A stretch of 40,573 nucleotides of DNA from REEB426 sp964551975 (GTDB lineage: Bacteria > Actinomycetota > Actinomycetes > S36-B12): contig CAZKFI010000014.1 in the NCBI GenBank assembly GCA_964551975.1, positions 1 through 40,573 of the forward strand. The letters are read 5' to 3'. Positions 1 to 7,506 of this stretch are shown here, piece by piece. The notes under the pieces were generated by a model that did no database searches, was not told the origin of the DNA, and saw only the letters and a program-made list of their open reading frames with translations. Each line of letters starts with the position of its first letter. Within the stretch, counting starts at the first letter, position 1. The position numbers and the translations under genes are program-made.

Positions 1-945
1 CACCGCCTTCGCCAGATGCGGTTTGGCGTAGAGCAGTGCCGCGCAGTCATACGGGGCAAACCACCATTTATGTGGGTCAGTAACCATGGAATCCGCTCGC
101 TCGATGCCATCGAACCGATACCGAGCCTGCTGGGAAAGCAGCGCTGCACCACCGTACGCCGCGTCCACGTGGAACCACCATCCGTGGGTCTGCGCAAGGT
201 CGGCGGCAGCGGCGAGGTCGTCGACGATGCCAGCATTGGTCGTTCCAGCCGTAGCCACGATTGCCACAACGTCATCGAGGTTCTGCTCACCCTCCAAGGC
301 ACGTTGCAGGTCAGCACGAGTCAGGCGCCCGTCCTGCGTGGGAATCTCCAGGGCATCGAGCATCAGGAGGTTGAGGGCGCTAGCAATCGATGAGTGAGCC
401 TGATCGCTGACGACCACGCGCAGGCCGTACTCACTCTTACCCTCAGCACGGCGACGAGTACGCGCCAAATCACGCGCCACGGCCAGTCCGGAGAGGTTCC
501 CCGCCGATCCACCGGCAACGAAAACTCCGCCCGCGCTGGCCGGAAGCCCAGCGGCATCGGCGAGCACTCGCAGGGCCTGGTTCTCGGCGACTACGGCACC
601 TGCGGCCTCCAGCCAGCTACAACCTTGCAGAGACGCGGCAGAGACCACCATGTCGAACAGCAGAGCTGCTTCGGTGGGTGCCGCGGGAATGAATGCGTAG
701 TTGCGCGGACTATCCGCCGAAAGGATCGTTTCGGACAGCTCTTCGGCGTAGACGTCCAACACTTCCCGGGGATCACGGGGTTTCGGACCGATCAGGCCCG
801 CAACCGCCGGTCCCAACAGTCGGCGATCGCCAATGCCGTCAAGCGGTGGGTCCTGCAGGGACATGCGCCAGTTGACGTACTCCATCATCACCTGGGTGAA
901 CGCCGGATCGTGTCGATGCATACGGTCCGCATCTGCGGTCGACAT
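1..945 (-). CDS. PLP-dependent group II decarboxylase (aromatic/acidic amino acid type), 3' end cut by window
   Basis: An open frame runs from ATG at 945 on the minus strand off the left edge of the window, giving 315 codons of a protein that is normally about 450-500 residues. It carries the group II pyridoxal-phosphate decarboxylase hallmarks: HVDAAYGG (the Asp pairs with the pyridine nitrogen), TAGTTNAG and DPHKWW, whose Lys forms the internal aldimine. The family decarboxylates amino acids such as Trp, Tyr, DOPA, Glu or Asp in the cytoplasm; I cannot assign the substrate. It is divergent from the peptidase E-like gene at 1038, with about 90 bp between. A second, distinct member of the family lies at 1804-3225. 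The missing C-terminus is due only to the window edge. Confidence 0.9.
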   Translation of the reverse strand, partial: MSTADADRMHRHDPAFTQVMMEYVNWRMSLQDPPLDGIGDRRLLGPAVAGLIGPKPRDPREVLDVYAEELSETILSADSPRNYAFIPAAPTEAALLFDMVVSAASLQGCSWLEAAGAVVAENQALRVLADAAGLPASAGGVFVAGGSAGNLSGLAVARDLARTRRRAEGKSEYGLRVVVSDQAHSSIASALNLLMLDALEIPTQDGRLTRADLQRALEGEQNLDDVVAIVATAGTTNAGIVDDLAAAADLAQTHGWWFHVDAAYGGAALLSQQARYRFDGIERADSMVTDPHKWWFAPYDCAALLYAKPHLAKAV

Positions 946-999
946 TGCACATTGCCTTTCACACGTGCGCGCCGTCGGTGAATCCGCCAGCAGGCGCAG

Positions 1000-1015
1000 G
1001 CGCACAACTGTGCGC
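1000..1015. promoter_or_regulatory. Perfect 6-bp inverted repeat in a divergent intergenic region
   Basis: GCGCAC-AACT-GTGCGC lies between the divergent decarboxylase (start 945) and peptidase E-like gene (start 1038). Its position about 22 bp before the GTG start suits an operator, but no cognate regulator can be named and the arms are short. Confidence 0.3.
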
Positions 1016-1037
1016 GCTCTTACGGCATTCTAGGTCA

Positions 1038-1790
1038 GTGACGACCCAACGAATTCTGGCCGGCAGTGGTGGTTTCATCGGTGAGCCGGGCCGGTGGGGG
1101 GTCCTGCGCCCCGGCGGCATCATGCGACGTGCACTGGCTCTCACCGGCAAGGAGCGTCCGAGGGTCTGCCTGGTGATGACGGCCAGTGGTGATGAAGCCT
1201 CCTACCTGGCCGCGACCTACTCCGCCCTGGGCTCCTACTGTGAGGTCGACCACCTTGCCCTGTTTCCGCAACCCAATCGCTTGATCGAAGAAGCTCTGGG
1301 CAGAGCGGACCTGGTGTGGGTCGGCGGTGGCAGCGTGGCAAACCTGCTGGCCCTGTGGTCCCTGCACGGGGTTGATGAGGCGATGCGCGATGCATGGGAG
1401 CGGGGCGTTGTACTGGCCGGTGTCAGCGCAGGTTGCATCTGCTGGCACGTCGGAGGCCCGACGGATTCCTTCGGCCCTGATCTGAAGCCGGTAACCAACG
1501 GTCTGGGCCTGCTGCCTTACGGCACCGGTGTGCACTACGACTCCGAGGCTGGTCGTCGACCTCTCCTACAGTCGCTGGTCCGGGATGCCGTGCTGCCTTC
1601 CAGCCTCGCCACCGACGACGGTATCNNNNNNNNNNTCGCGATTTTGTACCAGGGCACTGAGCCAGTGGAGGTCGTTGCCGATCGTGACGACCTGCCCGCG
1701 AGTGCTTACCGAGTGAGTCGCGATTCGACTGCCGATGATTCCGGAGTCGTCGAAGTGCGCCTACCGATCGGTCCGATACGTGGGCTGTGA
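1038..1790 (+). CDS. Peptidase E-like serine hydrolase (family S51)
   Basis: The protein is about 246-250 residues and starts at GTG 1038. An upstream in-frame extension exists but would run into the divergent gene's start. It has the S51 signatures: an N-terminal GSGGF strand, GGGSVANLL, the nucleophile elbow GVSAGCICW with Ser, and GVHYDSEAGRRP with the likely catalytic His. S51 enzymes include alpha-aspartyl dipeptidase (PepE) and cyanophycinase; the short length and lack of a signal peptide favour a cytoplasmic PepE-like enzyme cleaving small Asp-containing peptides. A 10-N assembly gap at 1626-1635 interrupts the conserved ATDDG segment; the frame is the same on both sides. The gene is convergent with the decarboxylase at 1804, 13 bp away. 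Confidence 0.82.
   Translation: MTTQRILAGSGGFIGEPGRWGVLRPGGIMRRALALTGKERPRVCLVMTASGDEASYLAATYSALGSYCEVDHLALFPQPNRLIEEALGRADLVWVGGGSVANLLALWSLHGVDEAMRDAWERGVVLAGVSAGCICWHVGGPTDSFGPDLKPVTNGLGLLPYGTGVHYDSEAGRRPLLQSLVRDAVLPSSLATDDGIXXXXAILYQGTEPVEVVADRDDLPASAYRVSRDSTADDSGVVEVRLPIGPIRGL
1626..1635. other. Assembly gap (10 N) inside the peptidase E-like gene
   Basis: The sequence before the gap ends GGTATC and the sequence after it begins TCGCGATT. Merging the shared TC gives DDGIAILYQGT, which fits the family pattern of DDG followed almost directly by a hydrophobic strand. The gap may therefore represent a 2-bp overlap, so that removing 12 bases would restore the true gene without changing frame. 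This is inference from family pattern. Confidence 0.8.
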
Positions 1791-1803
1791 GGGAGCCGCA
1801 AAG

Positions 1804-3225
1804 CTACGCCCTCTGCCGCTGTAGATCTCGGCCGGTACGCAGGACGGTATCTATCAGTGCATCAATGTCAGCCCCGGTGGTGCGGAAATTGGTAATACAG
1901 GGTCTGAGCACAGTTTTGCCATCGACCACCGCGCTGGTGACGTAGACATCACCGTCCTGCTGCATGCGACGTGCCACTTGCGCGTTATGGAGATCGGTAT
2001 TCCGCGCATCTGCGGATCCGGCCGAGGCAAGATGCCGAAACGGGACCGTCGACAACTGCGGTTCCACAACGAGTTCCAATTCGGGATGCGCACGGATGCG
2101 ATCTGCCAGCAATTGGGCCAGCTCTAGGTTCGAGCCGAGGGCCCGGCGAAATGCCTCCGCACCGTGAGTACGAAACGCCGTCCAGAGCTTTAGGGAACGA
2201 AAGGGTCGCGAGTACTCCAAGGTGCGGTCGACGGGATTCTCCATCGCATCAACCATGTAGGCGGCGTCATGTGCGAAGGCTCGGTGGAGCGCCTCGGGGT
2301 CTCGCATGAGCAGCACACCACAGGCTTTGGGCACAAAGAGCCACTTGTGCGCGTCGACGCTCGCCGAATCGGCCAGAGCGATGCCCTCGAACAGGTGCCC
2401 CACCTGCGATGTGGCTGCCGCTGGTAACCCGTAGGCGCCATCCACGTGAAACCACAGGCCGTGCTCACGACAGATCTGAGCTATTTCAGCAAGTGGATCG
2501 ACGGCGCCGGTCAATGTCGTGCCCGCCGTTCCCACAACGGCCACGGGGACTCGTCCATCGGCAACATCACGACGGATCTGCGCATCCAATGCCAGAACGT
2601 CCATCCGTCGGTAGGCATCGAGCGGAATCGCTCGTACGGACTGCGATCCAAGTCCAAGCAGTTCCGCGGACCGATCGATACTGGAATGGGCTTCAGCGCT
2701 CACATATAAGGTTCCGCGCCCATCCAGGCCCGACCGTCGACTACCCGGCAACGCCTGCTCACGAGCAACGGCAAGCGCGGTCAGATTCGAGACCATGCCG
2801 CCGCTGGTAACGACACCGCTCGTCCTGCCAAAGCCCACGAACTCACCGACCCAACTCACGGTCTGCCGCTCAACCAAGGTGGCAGCAGCAGCCACTGAAG
2901 CGAGGTTGACGTCATGGGAAGCGGACAGGGCCTCAGCTAGCACCCCAACTTCCAGACCTGAGGATCCGACGTATCCGAAGAACCGTGGACGGGACTGCGC
3001 CAGGCTCTGATCAAGGAGGTTCTCGGCTTCCCGCAATGCCTGCAGGGCACCAACGCCGACCTCGGGGAGGCCCTCGGCAAGCAGGCTCAGCGTCTGGCTG
3101 TCTAGTGGTGGCTGACCGGGCCGTGCGGTATCGAAGCCTTCCCACGCTTCTCTCAGCATGGCAAATGCGAGTTCAAGAGCCGGTAGTCGGTCGTCTCCCA
3201 GCGAGAGCGCGGTGTCGTGAGTCAT
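1804..3225 (-). CDS. PLP-dependent group II decarboxylase
   Basis: A complete 473-residue protein with a typical length for the family. It starts at ATG 3225, with a weak GGTAGAAG stretch just upstream. The motifs in order are RPRFFGYVGSSG (N-terminal substrate-site segment), TSGGMVSNLTAL (cofactor phosphate-binding loop), SAEAHSSID, VGTAGTTLTGAVDP, WFHVDGAYG and SVDAHKWLF, whose Lys is the Schiff-base residue. The protein belongs with aromatic-L-amino-acid, tyrosine, glutamate and aspartate decarboxylases; the substrate is not decidable from sequence alone. It is not a close copy of the partial decarboxylase at 1-945: the active-site contexts differ (DAHKWLF versus DPHKWWF). It ends 13 bp from the convergent peptidase E-like gene. 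Confidence 0.92.
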   Translation of the reverse strand: MTHDTALSLGDDRLPALELAFAMLREAWEGFDTARPGQPPLDSQTLSLLAEGLPEVGVGALQALREAENLLDQSLAQSRPRFFGYVGSSGLEVGVLAEALSASHDVNLASVAAAATLVERQTVSWVGEFVGFGRTSGVVTSGGMVSNLTALAVAREQALPGSRRSGLDGRGTLYVSAEAHSSIDRSAELLGLGSQSVRAIPLDAYRRMDVLALDAQIRRDVADGRVPVAVVGTAGTTLTGAVDPLAEIAQICREHGLWFHVDGAYGLPAAATSQVGHLFEGIALADSASVDAHKWLFVPKACGVLLMRDPEALHRAFAHDAAYMVDAMENPVDRTLEYSRPFRSLKLWTAFRTHGAEAFRRALGSNLELAQLLADRIRAHPELELVVEPQLSTVPFRHLASAGSADARNTDLHNAQVARRMQQDGDVYVTSAVVDGKTVLRPCITNFRTTGADIDALIDTVLRTGRDLQRQRA

Positions 3226-3303
3226 CTTCTACCCGCTGAGACAGCGACGACCGAGTGAACTCACGAAATGCACCTCTTGAACTCGGGCCTCAATTGCTTG
3301 GTT

Positions 3304-3588
3304 CTACTGCGGCGGATCCAGTGCGGCGGTGATGGTTTCCTCACGGGCAATGACCTGGCCATCGGCGTCATACACCGTCACGGTTTCGTCTTCCACGAGC
3401 AGATCACCATCAGCATCCAAGATGTCAATGGTTTCATCCGTAATCGATCCGTCCGGACTGCTTGCCACGATGAGGTCATCAAGTACCGCACCCACTGGAT
3501 TTCCATCTGCATCCAGAACGACATCGAGCTCCACGGAGCGACCGATCTCTAGGTCGTCATTGTTGGAATCAGGACCATTGTCACCCAC
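3304..3588 (-). CDS. Small acidic DADG-repeat protein, unknown function
   Basis: About 94 residues from GTG 3588, preceded by AAAGGGG at a 6-nt spacing; an upstream ATG at 3630 is in frame but would read into intergenic tandem repeats, so GTG is preferred. I do not recognise the family. The sequence is strongly acidic and built from about three related modules of the form DET-[IV]-x-[IV]-[LY]-DADG-x(3-5), seen as VVLDADGNP, IDILDADGDL and VTVYDADGQ. Alternating hydrophobic residues around a DADG turn suggest repeated beta hairpins with possible divalent-cation contacts (inference). There is no signal peptide or membrane segment. It lies divergent from the oxidoreductase at 3746, with iterated repeats and an inverted repeat between. 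Confidence 0.6.
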   Translation of the reverse strand: MGDNGPDSNNDDLEIGRSVELDVVLDADGNPVGAVLDDLIVASSPDGSITDETIDILDADGDLLVEDETVTVYDADGQVIAREETITAALDPPQ

Positions 3589-3605
3589 GGTGGACCCCTT
3601 TCTTT

Positions 3606-3663
3606 GGTGCCAATTTTTCTCCGGTGCCAATCTTCTTTGGTGCCAATCTTCTTCGGTGCCAAT
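3606..3663. repeat. Four tandem GGTGCCAAT repeats, 16-17 bp period
   Basis: GGTGCCAAT occurs at 3606-3614, 3623-3631, 3639-3647 and 3655-3663, separated by T-rich linkers such as TCTTCTT. It sits just upstream of the small acidic gene (minus) and about 80 bp before the oxidoreductase (plus). It could be an iterated binding site or a replication-slippage minisatellite. Confidence 0.85.
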
Positions 3664-3685
3664 GCAGTGCGCTGGCGAGGTTGAG

Positions 3686-3717
3686 AACGTATCAGTAGGC
3701 TGCGCGAGTGATACGTT
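3686..3717. promoter_or_regulatory. 9-bp perfect inverted repeat upstream of Gfo/Idh/MocA gene
   Basis: AACGTATCA (3686-3694) and TGATACGTT (3709-3717) form a perfect inverted repeat with a 14-nt spacer, ending 28 bp before the GTG start at 3746. The centre-to-centre distance of the arms is 23 bp, about two helical turns, which suits a dimeric regulator. It could also form an RNA hairpin. No regulator is adjacent. Confidence 0.5.
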
Positions 3718-3745
3718 GGGTCGATCTGCCGCAGGTGCCAGCCGA

Positions 3746-4789
3746 GTGACTATTCGGGTCGGTCTCCTGGCCTACGGCGCCATCGGTCATGAGCACAACA
3801 TGGCAGTTGCAGCCACTCCGGGCTTAACGCTGACAGCTGTCTGCGATGCAAAGCCGGATCGAATTGCTGCGGCTCGTGAGTTGGCCCCTCAGGCGGCTGA
3901 GTTCAGCGATGCACAGGCAATGCTGGAGTCTGGCTTGATCGACCTGGTGGTCGTTTCGACACCGCCGAACAGTCACTTCCACTGGGCGCAAGCAGCACTG
4001 CAGCAAGGACTACATGTAGTCCTTGAGAAGCCCATGGCGTTGACAGTGGACCAGTGTGATGCGCTGATTGAGCTGGCGAATCAGAAGGATCGCTTACTCG
4101 TGGTCTACCAAAACCGACGCTTTGACCGTGACTTCGTCACCTTGCGACAGGCCATCGCCGCGGGAGAGATCGGTGAGGTGTTCCACATCGACACTTTCGT
4201 CGGGGGGCATCGCGAACCCTGCTCCTACTGGCACTCCGACGCCGAGGTCTCCGGCGGTGCAATTTTCGACTGGGGAAGTCACTACATCGATCAGATTCTG
4301 ACGCTGATTGACCAGCCGGTTGATCACGTCACCTGCATCAATCACAAACGACGGTGGCACCACGCTACGAATGCCGATCATGCCTCGGTGACCATTACTT
4401 TTCAGAATGGCACTCAGGCGACGTTTGTGAATTCCGACCTAGCCGCCGCCCGCCCTCCCAAGTACCACGTCTTCGGTACCCACGGATCTATCGTGGGCGC
4501 TTGGGATAGCCGGGCAGAACCCGATGTTGCTGACCTTCCCGCCATCCTCACCGTTCACCGGCCGGGTCAACCAGTCAGCACGCTGGAGCTTGTACCCGTA
4601 CCGCAATTCCAGTTCCACGCCGAACTTGCCAAGTACCTTGCTGACGGGCGGACCACGAATGGTTCACCAATGCAGGTCACAGCGCAGCAATCGCGAGATG
4701 TCGTTGCCGTCATGCAGGCCGCCGAGGAATCTGCCATAAACAACGGCCGACCGGTCACACCTCGCTTGCTACGCGATAACGCCTCTTAG
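3746..4789 (+). CDS. Gfo/Idh/MocA family NAD(P)-dependent oxidoreductase
   Basis: A 347-residue protein starting at GTG 3746 with VTIRVGLLAYGAIG, the beginning of the Rossmann strand; the frame is open much further upstream, but that part lacks family features and covers the repeats. Signatures are the nucleotide-binding AYGAIG, VVSTPPNSH, LEKPMALT (the EKP motif whose Lys is catalytic) and VVYQNRRFDRDF. The family reversibly oxidises sugar or cyclitol hydroxyls. It lies less than 1 kb from the inositol cluster on the other side of the response regulator, so a sugar or inositol-related substrate is plausible but unproven. Its TAG stop overlaps the TAA stop of the convergent response regulator by 3 bp. 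Confidence 0.88.
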   Translation: MTIRVGLLAYGAIGHEHNMAVAATPGLTLTAVCDAKPDRIAAARELAPQAAEFSDAQAMLESGLIDLVVVSTPPNSHFHWAQAALQQGLHVVLEKPMALTVDQCDALIELANQKDRLLVVYQNRRFDRDFVTLRQAIAAGEIGEVFHIDTFVGGHREPCSYWHSDAEVSGGAIFDWGSHYIDQILTLIDQPVDHVTCINHKRRWHHATNADHASVTITFQNGTQATFVNSDLAAARPPKYHVFGTHGSIVGAWDSRAEPDVADLPAILTVHRPGQPVSTLELVPVPQFQFHAELAKYLADGRTTNGSPMQVTAQQSRDVVAVMQAAEESAINNGRPVTPRLLRDNAS

Positions 4790-5523
4790 GGCACAAGTCC
4801 TTCATCGCGAGCAACCCGATACAGATCGGACTTGGTCCGAGCCACCCGACCGGCCGCGGTGTACTTGTCGCGCACCCGATCCAAGTACTGCTTGACAGTG
4901 CTGGGCGCCACGTCCATGCGCCGGGCCACGGAATCCAATTTCAGACCTGAGGCATAGAGCACAAGAGCCCGCTGCTCCTGTTTGGAGAGGCGGACTCCAG
5001 CGCGTTGCTGCGTGACCAAAGCTCCCGCCAGATCGGGTGACATCAGCGGTTGACCCGACAGTACCGACCGAAGGACAGCTACCAACTCGTCAGTGCCGGA
5101 ACGCTTCGCCACATATCCCTGGGCCCCGGCGAGGACACAGGCCTGGATGATGGAGGGGTTACCCAGCGCACTCACGACCACGACCGGCACCTGCTTGGAG
5201 GTCAGGCTTGAGACCACATCGGCAGCAGCGCGTCCATCACCGAGATCAAGATCCACCACCGCGCAGTCGCACCCGTCCGCGGCAGCGACCAGCGCGTCGT
5301 TCAGCGAGTGCCCGCTGTAGATAAACACCGACTGTGGAAACGCCTCCTGCAGGCTGCGCTGCAGACCCTCCCGAACGAGCGTGTGGTCCTCAAGAATCAT
5401 CAACCGCAGACCTGCGATCGGCAGAGCCGAATCTGCAACTCCTGAATCGGCGATTCCCTCCTGAGCGATTCCCTGCTGAGCGATTTCCGAGGTCACGACA
5501 CTGGGCAACAGGTCCGTAATCAC
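4786..5523 (-). CDS. Orphan response regulator, receiver plus LuxR-type HTH
   Basis: 245 residues from GTG 5523. Residues about 40-155 form a receiver domain: LRLMILEDHTLVREGL with the acidic pair, AVVDLDLGDG containing the phospho-acceptor Asp, VVVSALG with the switch Ser, and AKR with the conserved Lys. Residues about 175-240 are a LuxR/NarL-type helix-turn-helix (LSKQEQRALVLYASGL, then VAPSTVKQYLDRVR). There is no adjacent histidine kinase, so it is an orphan regulator here. The first 38 residues precede the receiver and consist of imperfect pentapeptides (QQGIA, QEGIA, DSGVA), encoded by 15-bp tandem repeats; a later start at the Met of MILEDH would drop them. It is convergent with, and overlaps the stop of, the oxidoreductase at 3746. 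Confidence 0.88.
   Translation of the reverse strand: MITDLLPSVVTSEIAQQGIAQEGIADSGVADSALPIAGLRLMILEDHTLVREGLQRSLQEAFPQSVFIYSGHSLNDALVAAADGCDCAVVDLDLGDGRAAADVVSSLTSKQVPVVVVSALGNPSIIQACVLAGAQGYVAKRSGTDELVAVLRSVLSGQPLMSPDLAGALVTQQRAGVRLSKQEQRALVLYASGLKLDSVARRMDVAPSTVKQYLDRVRDKYTAAGRVARTKSDLYRVARDEGLVP
5421..5495. repeat. 15-bp tandem repeats in the 5' end of the response regulator gene
   Basis: Two strong units, CGATTCCCTCCTGAG (5451-5465) and CGATTCCCTGCTGAG (5466-5480), differ at one base and are flanked by degenerate units in the same 15-bp phase. They encode consecutive pentapeptides on the minus strand. Confidence 0.75.
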
Positions 5524-5559
5524 CGGATCAGCCTAGGACCGGGGCGGAACACACTGCTC

Positions 5560-5575
5560 ACCCCTGTTCGGGGGT
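5560..5575 (-). terminator. Possible weak terminator downstream of iolD
   Basis: ACCCC-TGTTCG-GGGGT can fold into a 5-bp stem with a 6-nt loop, 32 bp past the iolD stop on the minus strand. It has no U-tract, so this is tentative. Confidence 0.3.
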
Positions 5576-5606
5576 ATTCCCCGCCATAAGCCGTGGCTCC
5601 CTGTGC

Positions 5607-7463
5607 CTAGATCCCCCGTCGCTGCGCCAGCAGCCCAGCATCCATCTGTGCCCGGGCGGCACGAACTTCAGCTCGCTCGCTGACCTCGGGGATGCCGACC
5701 TGCCAGAAGGCGCCGCCTCCGGTCCAGTCACTTTCCCGAACGGAAACCACAATCACCACAACCTGATCTGATTCCCTCGTGGAGGCCATCAGCGCTCCCA
5801 CTTCTTCAGCAGTGCTTACCGAGTACACCTGCGCACCCATGGCCGCTGCGTGGGCCGCAAAGTCCACGCGCGCAATCGCCTGGCCCGAGCCCGGTGCCTG
5901 TACCGAGTCACGCAACATGTTGTTGTAGGAGGCTCCGCCTTGGCCCACCTGCAGACGTTCGATGACGGCATATCCGCCGTTATCGCAGACGATGAGGGTG
6001 AAGGGATGACCGGTGAGCACTGCGGAGTAGATGTCACTGTTCATCATCAAGTAGGACCCGTCGCCCACCAGCGCAATGACCCTCCCATGACGACGAGCCA
6101 TGGCCGCACCCCAGGCCCCGGAGATCTCGTACCCCATGCATGAATAGCCGTATTCGCAGTCAAACGTGCCGATGCCCTTGCTCAGCCAGTTGATATTGAG
6201 TTCACCCGGTAGACCTCCGGCTGCGGTGAGGACGAAGTCCTGAGGAGCCGCTTGGGCATGTACCGCACCGATGACCTGCGCGTAGCTGGGCGGCAGTGCC
6301 CCATCAGCGGCGGTGCGCTCACTGATGAATCCGCGTAATTCGGCCTGCGCTCTCTGAGCCCGTTCTGGCCAGGGTGAACTCCATTCACCAAGTGCCTCGT
6401 CCATGGCTTTCAGGCACTCCCGTGCATCGCCGACGACGGCCAGTGACTGATGTTTCCGAGCATCGAATCGCGCTGCATTCACCGCGATGATGCTCGCATC
6501 GGGCGCGAAGAGCGTCCATGAACCGGTGGTGAAGTCCTGGAGTCGAGTGCCAAGTGCCAGGATGACGTCCGCATCGGCAACCACCGCATTGGCAGCCGCC
6601 GCACCCGTAACACCGATCGGTCCGCTGTAGCAGGGATGGTCTGCGAGCAGGCTCGACTTTCCCGCTACGGTTTCTACGACAGGAATCGCATGTCGCTGAG
6701 CGAAGTCGCCTAGTTCGGCCTCAGCCAGTGAGTAGTGGATGCCTCCCCCGGCGATGATGACCGGGCGTTGCGCCGCGCGCAGTCGAACCACGGCATCAGC
6801 AACCTGCCGGGTATCTGGTCGAGCCCGCACCAGGTGCCGCACCTGAGGTGCAAAGAACTCCACTGGGTAGTCATAGGCATCTGCACCGACATCCTGGGGT
6901 AGCCCAAGAAATGCAGGACCTGCCTCTGCAGGATCCAACATGGTGTCGAAAGCCTGCGGCAGGCTCGAGAGCACCTGGGCCGGATGCATTATGCGATCCC
7001 AATAACGCACCACTGGCTTGAATGCATCGTTCACGGTGAGTGAGGGCTGGCCGAAATGCTCAACCTGCTGCAGTACCGGGTCAGGCAACCGTGACGCAAA
7101 CGTGTCACCGCTGATGAACAGGACTGGCAGACGGTTGGCCATTGCGACCCCGGCCGCAGTAACCATGTTCGTCGCACCGGGGCCCACCGATGAAGTGCAG
7201 AGCATGAACTGCTGGCGGCGCATTGCCTTGGCGAAGGCTGCAGCAGCGAGTCCCATTCCCTGCTCGTTTTGACCGCGCCAGGTTGGTATCTCGTCGCGGT
7301 GCATCTGCAGGCTGTGTCCAAGGCTGGTTACGTTGCCATGACCGAAGATGGCAAGTGCCCCGGGTACGAGGGGCTGCTCGACACCGTCGATCACACACCG
7401 CTGGGCGATGAGATAGCGAACGATGGCCTCGGCCACCGTGATACGCACCGTCTGTTGACTCAT
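5607..7463 (-). CDS. iolD: 3D-(3,5/4)-trihydroxycyclohexane-1,2-dione hydrolase
   Basis: A 618-residue thiamine-diphosphate enzyme that opens the ring of the diketo-inositol intermediate to 5-deoxy-glucuronate. ATG 7463 is chosen because GGGGAGG lies 6-7 nt upstream; the frame extends upstream into the previous gene's end. Three ThDP-fold domains are visible. The N-terminal PYR domain has HGNVTSLG and RGQNEQGMG (the Glu activates the cofactor), the central domain has AGGGIHYS, and the C-terminal PP domain has VGDGSYLMMNSDI (the GDG cofactor-diphosphate motif). Length and these segments match IolD rather than acetolactate synthase. It is the last gene of the minus-strand inositol operon, 43 bp after the oxidoreductase stop. 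Confidence 0.93.
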   Translation of the reverse strand: MSQQTVRITVAEAIVRYLIAQRCVIDGVEQPLVPGALAIFGHGNVTSLGHSLQMHRDEIPTWRGQNEQGMGLAAAAFAKAMRRQQFMLCTSSVGPGATNMVTAAGVAMANRLPVLFISGDTFASRLPDPVLQQVEHFGQPSLTVNDAFKPVVRYWDRIMHPAQVLSSLPQAFDTMLDPAEAGPAFLGLPQDVGADAYDYPVEFFAPQVRHLVRARPDTRQVADAVVRLRAAQRPVIIAGGGIHYSLAEAELGDFAQRHAIPVVETVAGKSSLLADHPCYSGPIGVTGAAAANAVVADADVILALGTRLQDFTTGSWTLFAPDASIIAVNAARFDARKHQSLAVVGDARECLKAMDEALGEWSSPWPERAQRAQAELRGFISERTAADGALPPSYAQVIGAVHAQAAPQDFVLTAAGGLPGELNINWLSKGIGTFDCEYGYSCMGYEISGAWGAAMARRHGRVIALVGDGSYLMMNSDIYSAVLTGHPFTLIVCDNGGYAVIERLQVGQGGASYNNMLRDSVQAPGSGQAIARVDFAAHAAAMGAQVYSVSTAEEVGALMASTRESDQVVVIVVSVRESDWTGGGAFWQVGIPEVSERAEVRAARAQMDAGLLAQRRGI

Positions 7464-7506
7464 GCCGACCTCCCCTTCGCCCAGGCCACTGCTGCCATGC
7501 CGAGGA

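Noticed and set aside
3606..3663. A CRISPR array.
   Set aside because: Repeat units are 9 bp with 7-8 bp linkers, far too short for CRISPR repeats and spacers, and no cas genes are present.
3329..3745. An N-terminal extension of the oxidoreductase at 3746.
   Set aside because: The extension lacks family similarity, overlaps the opposite-strand acidic gene and reads through the intergenic repeats; the Rossmann fold begins right after GTG 3746.
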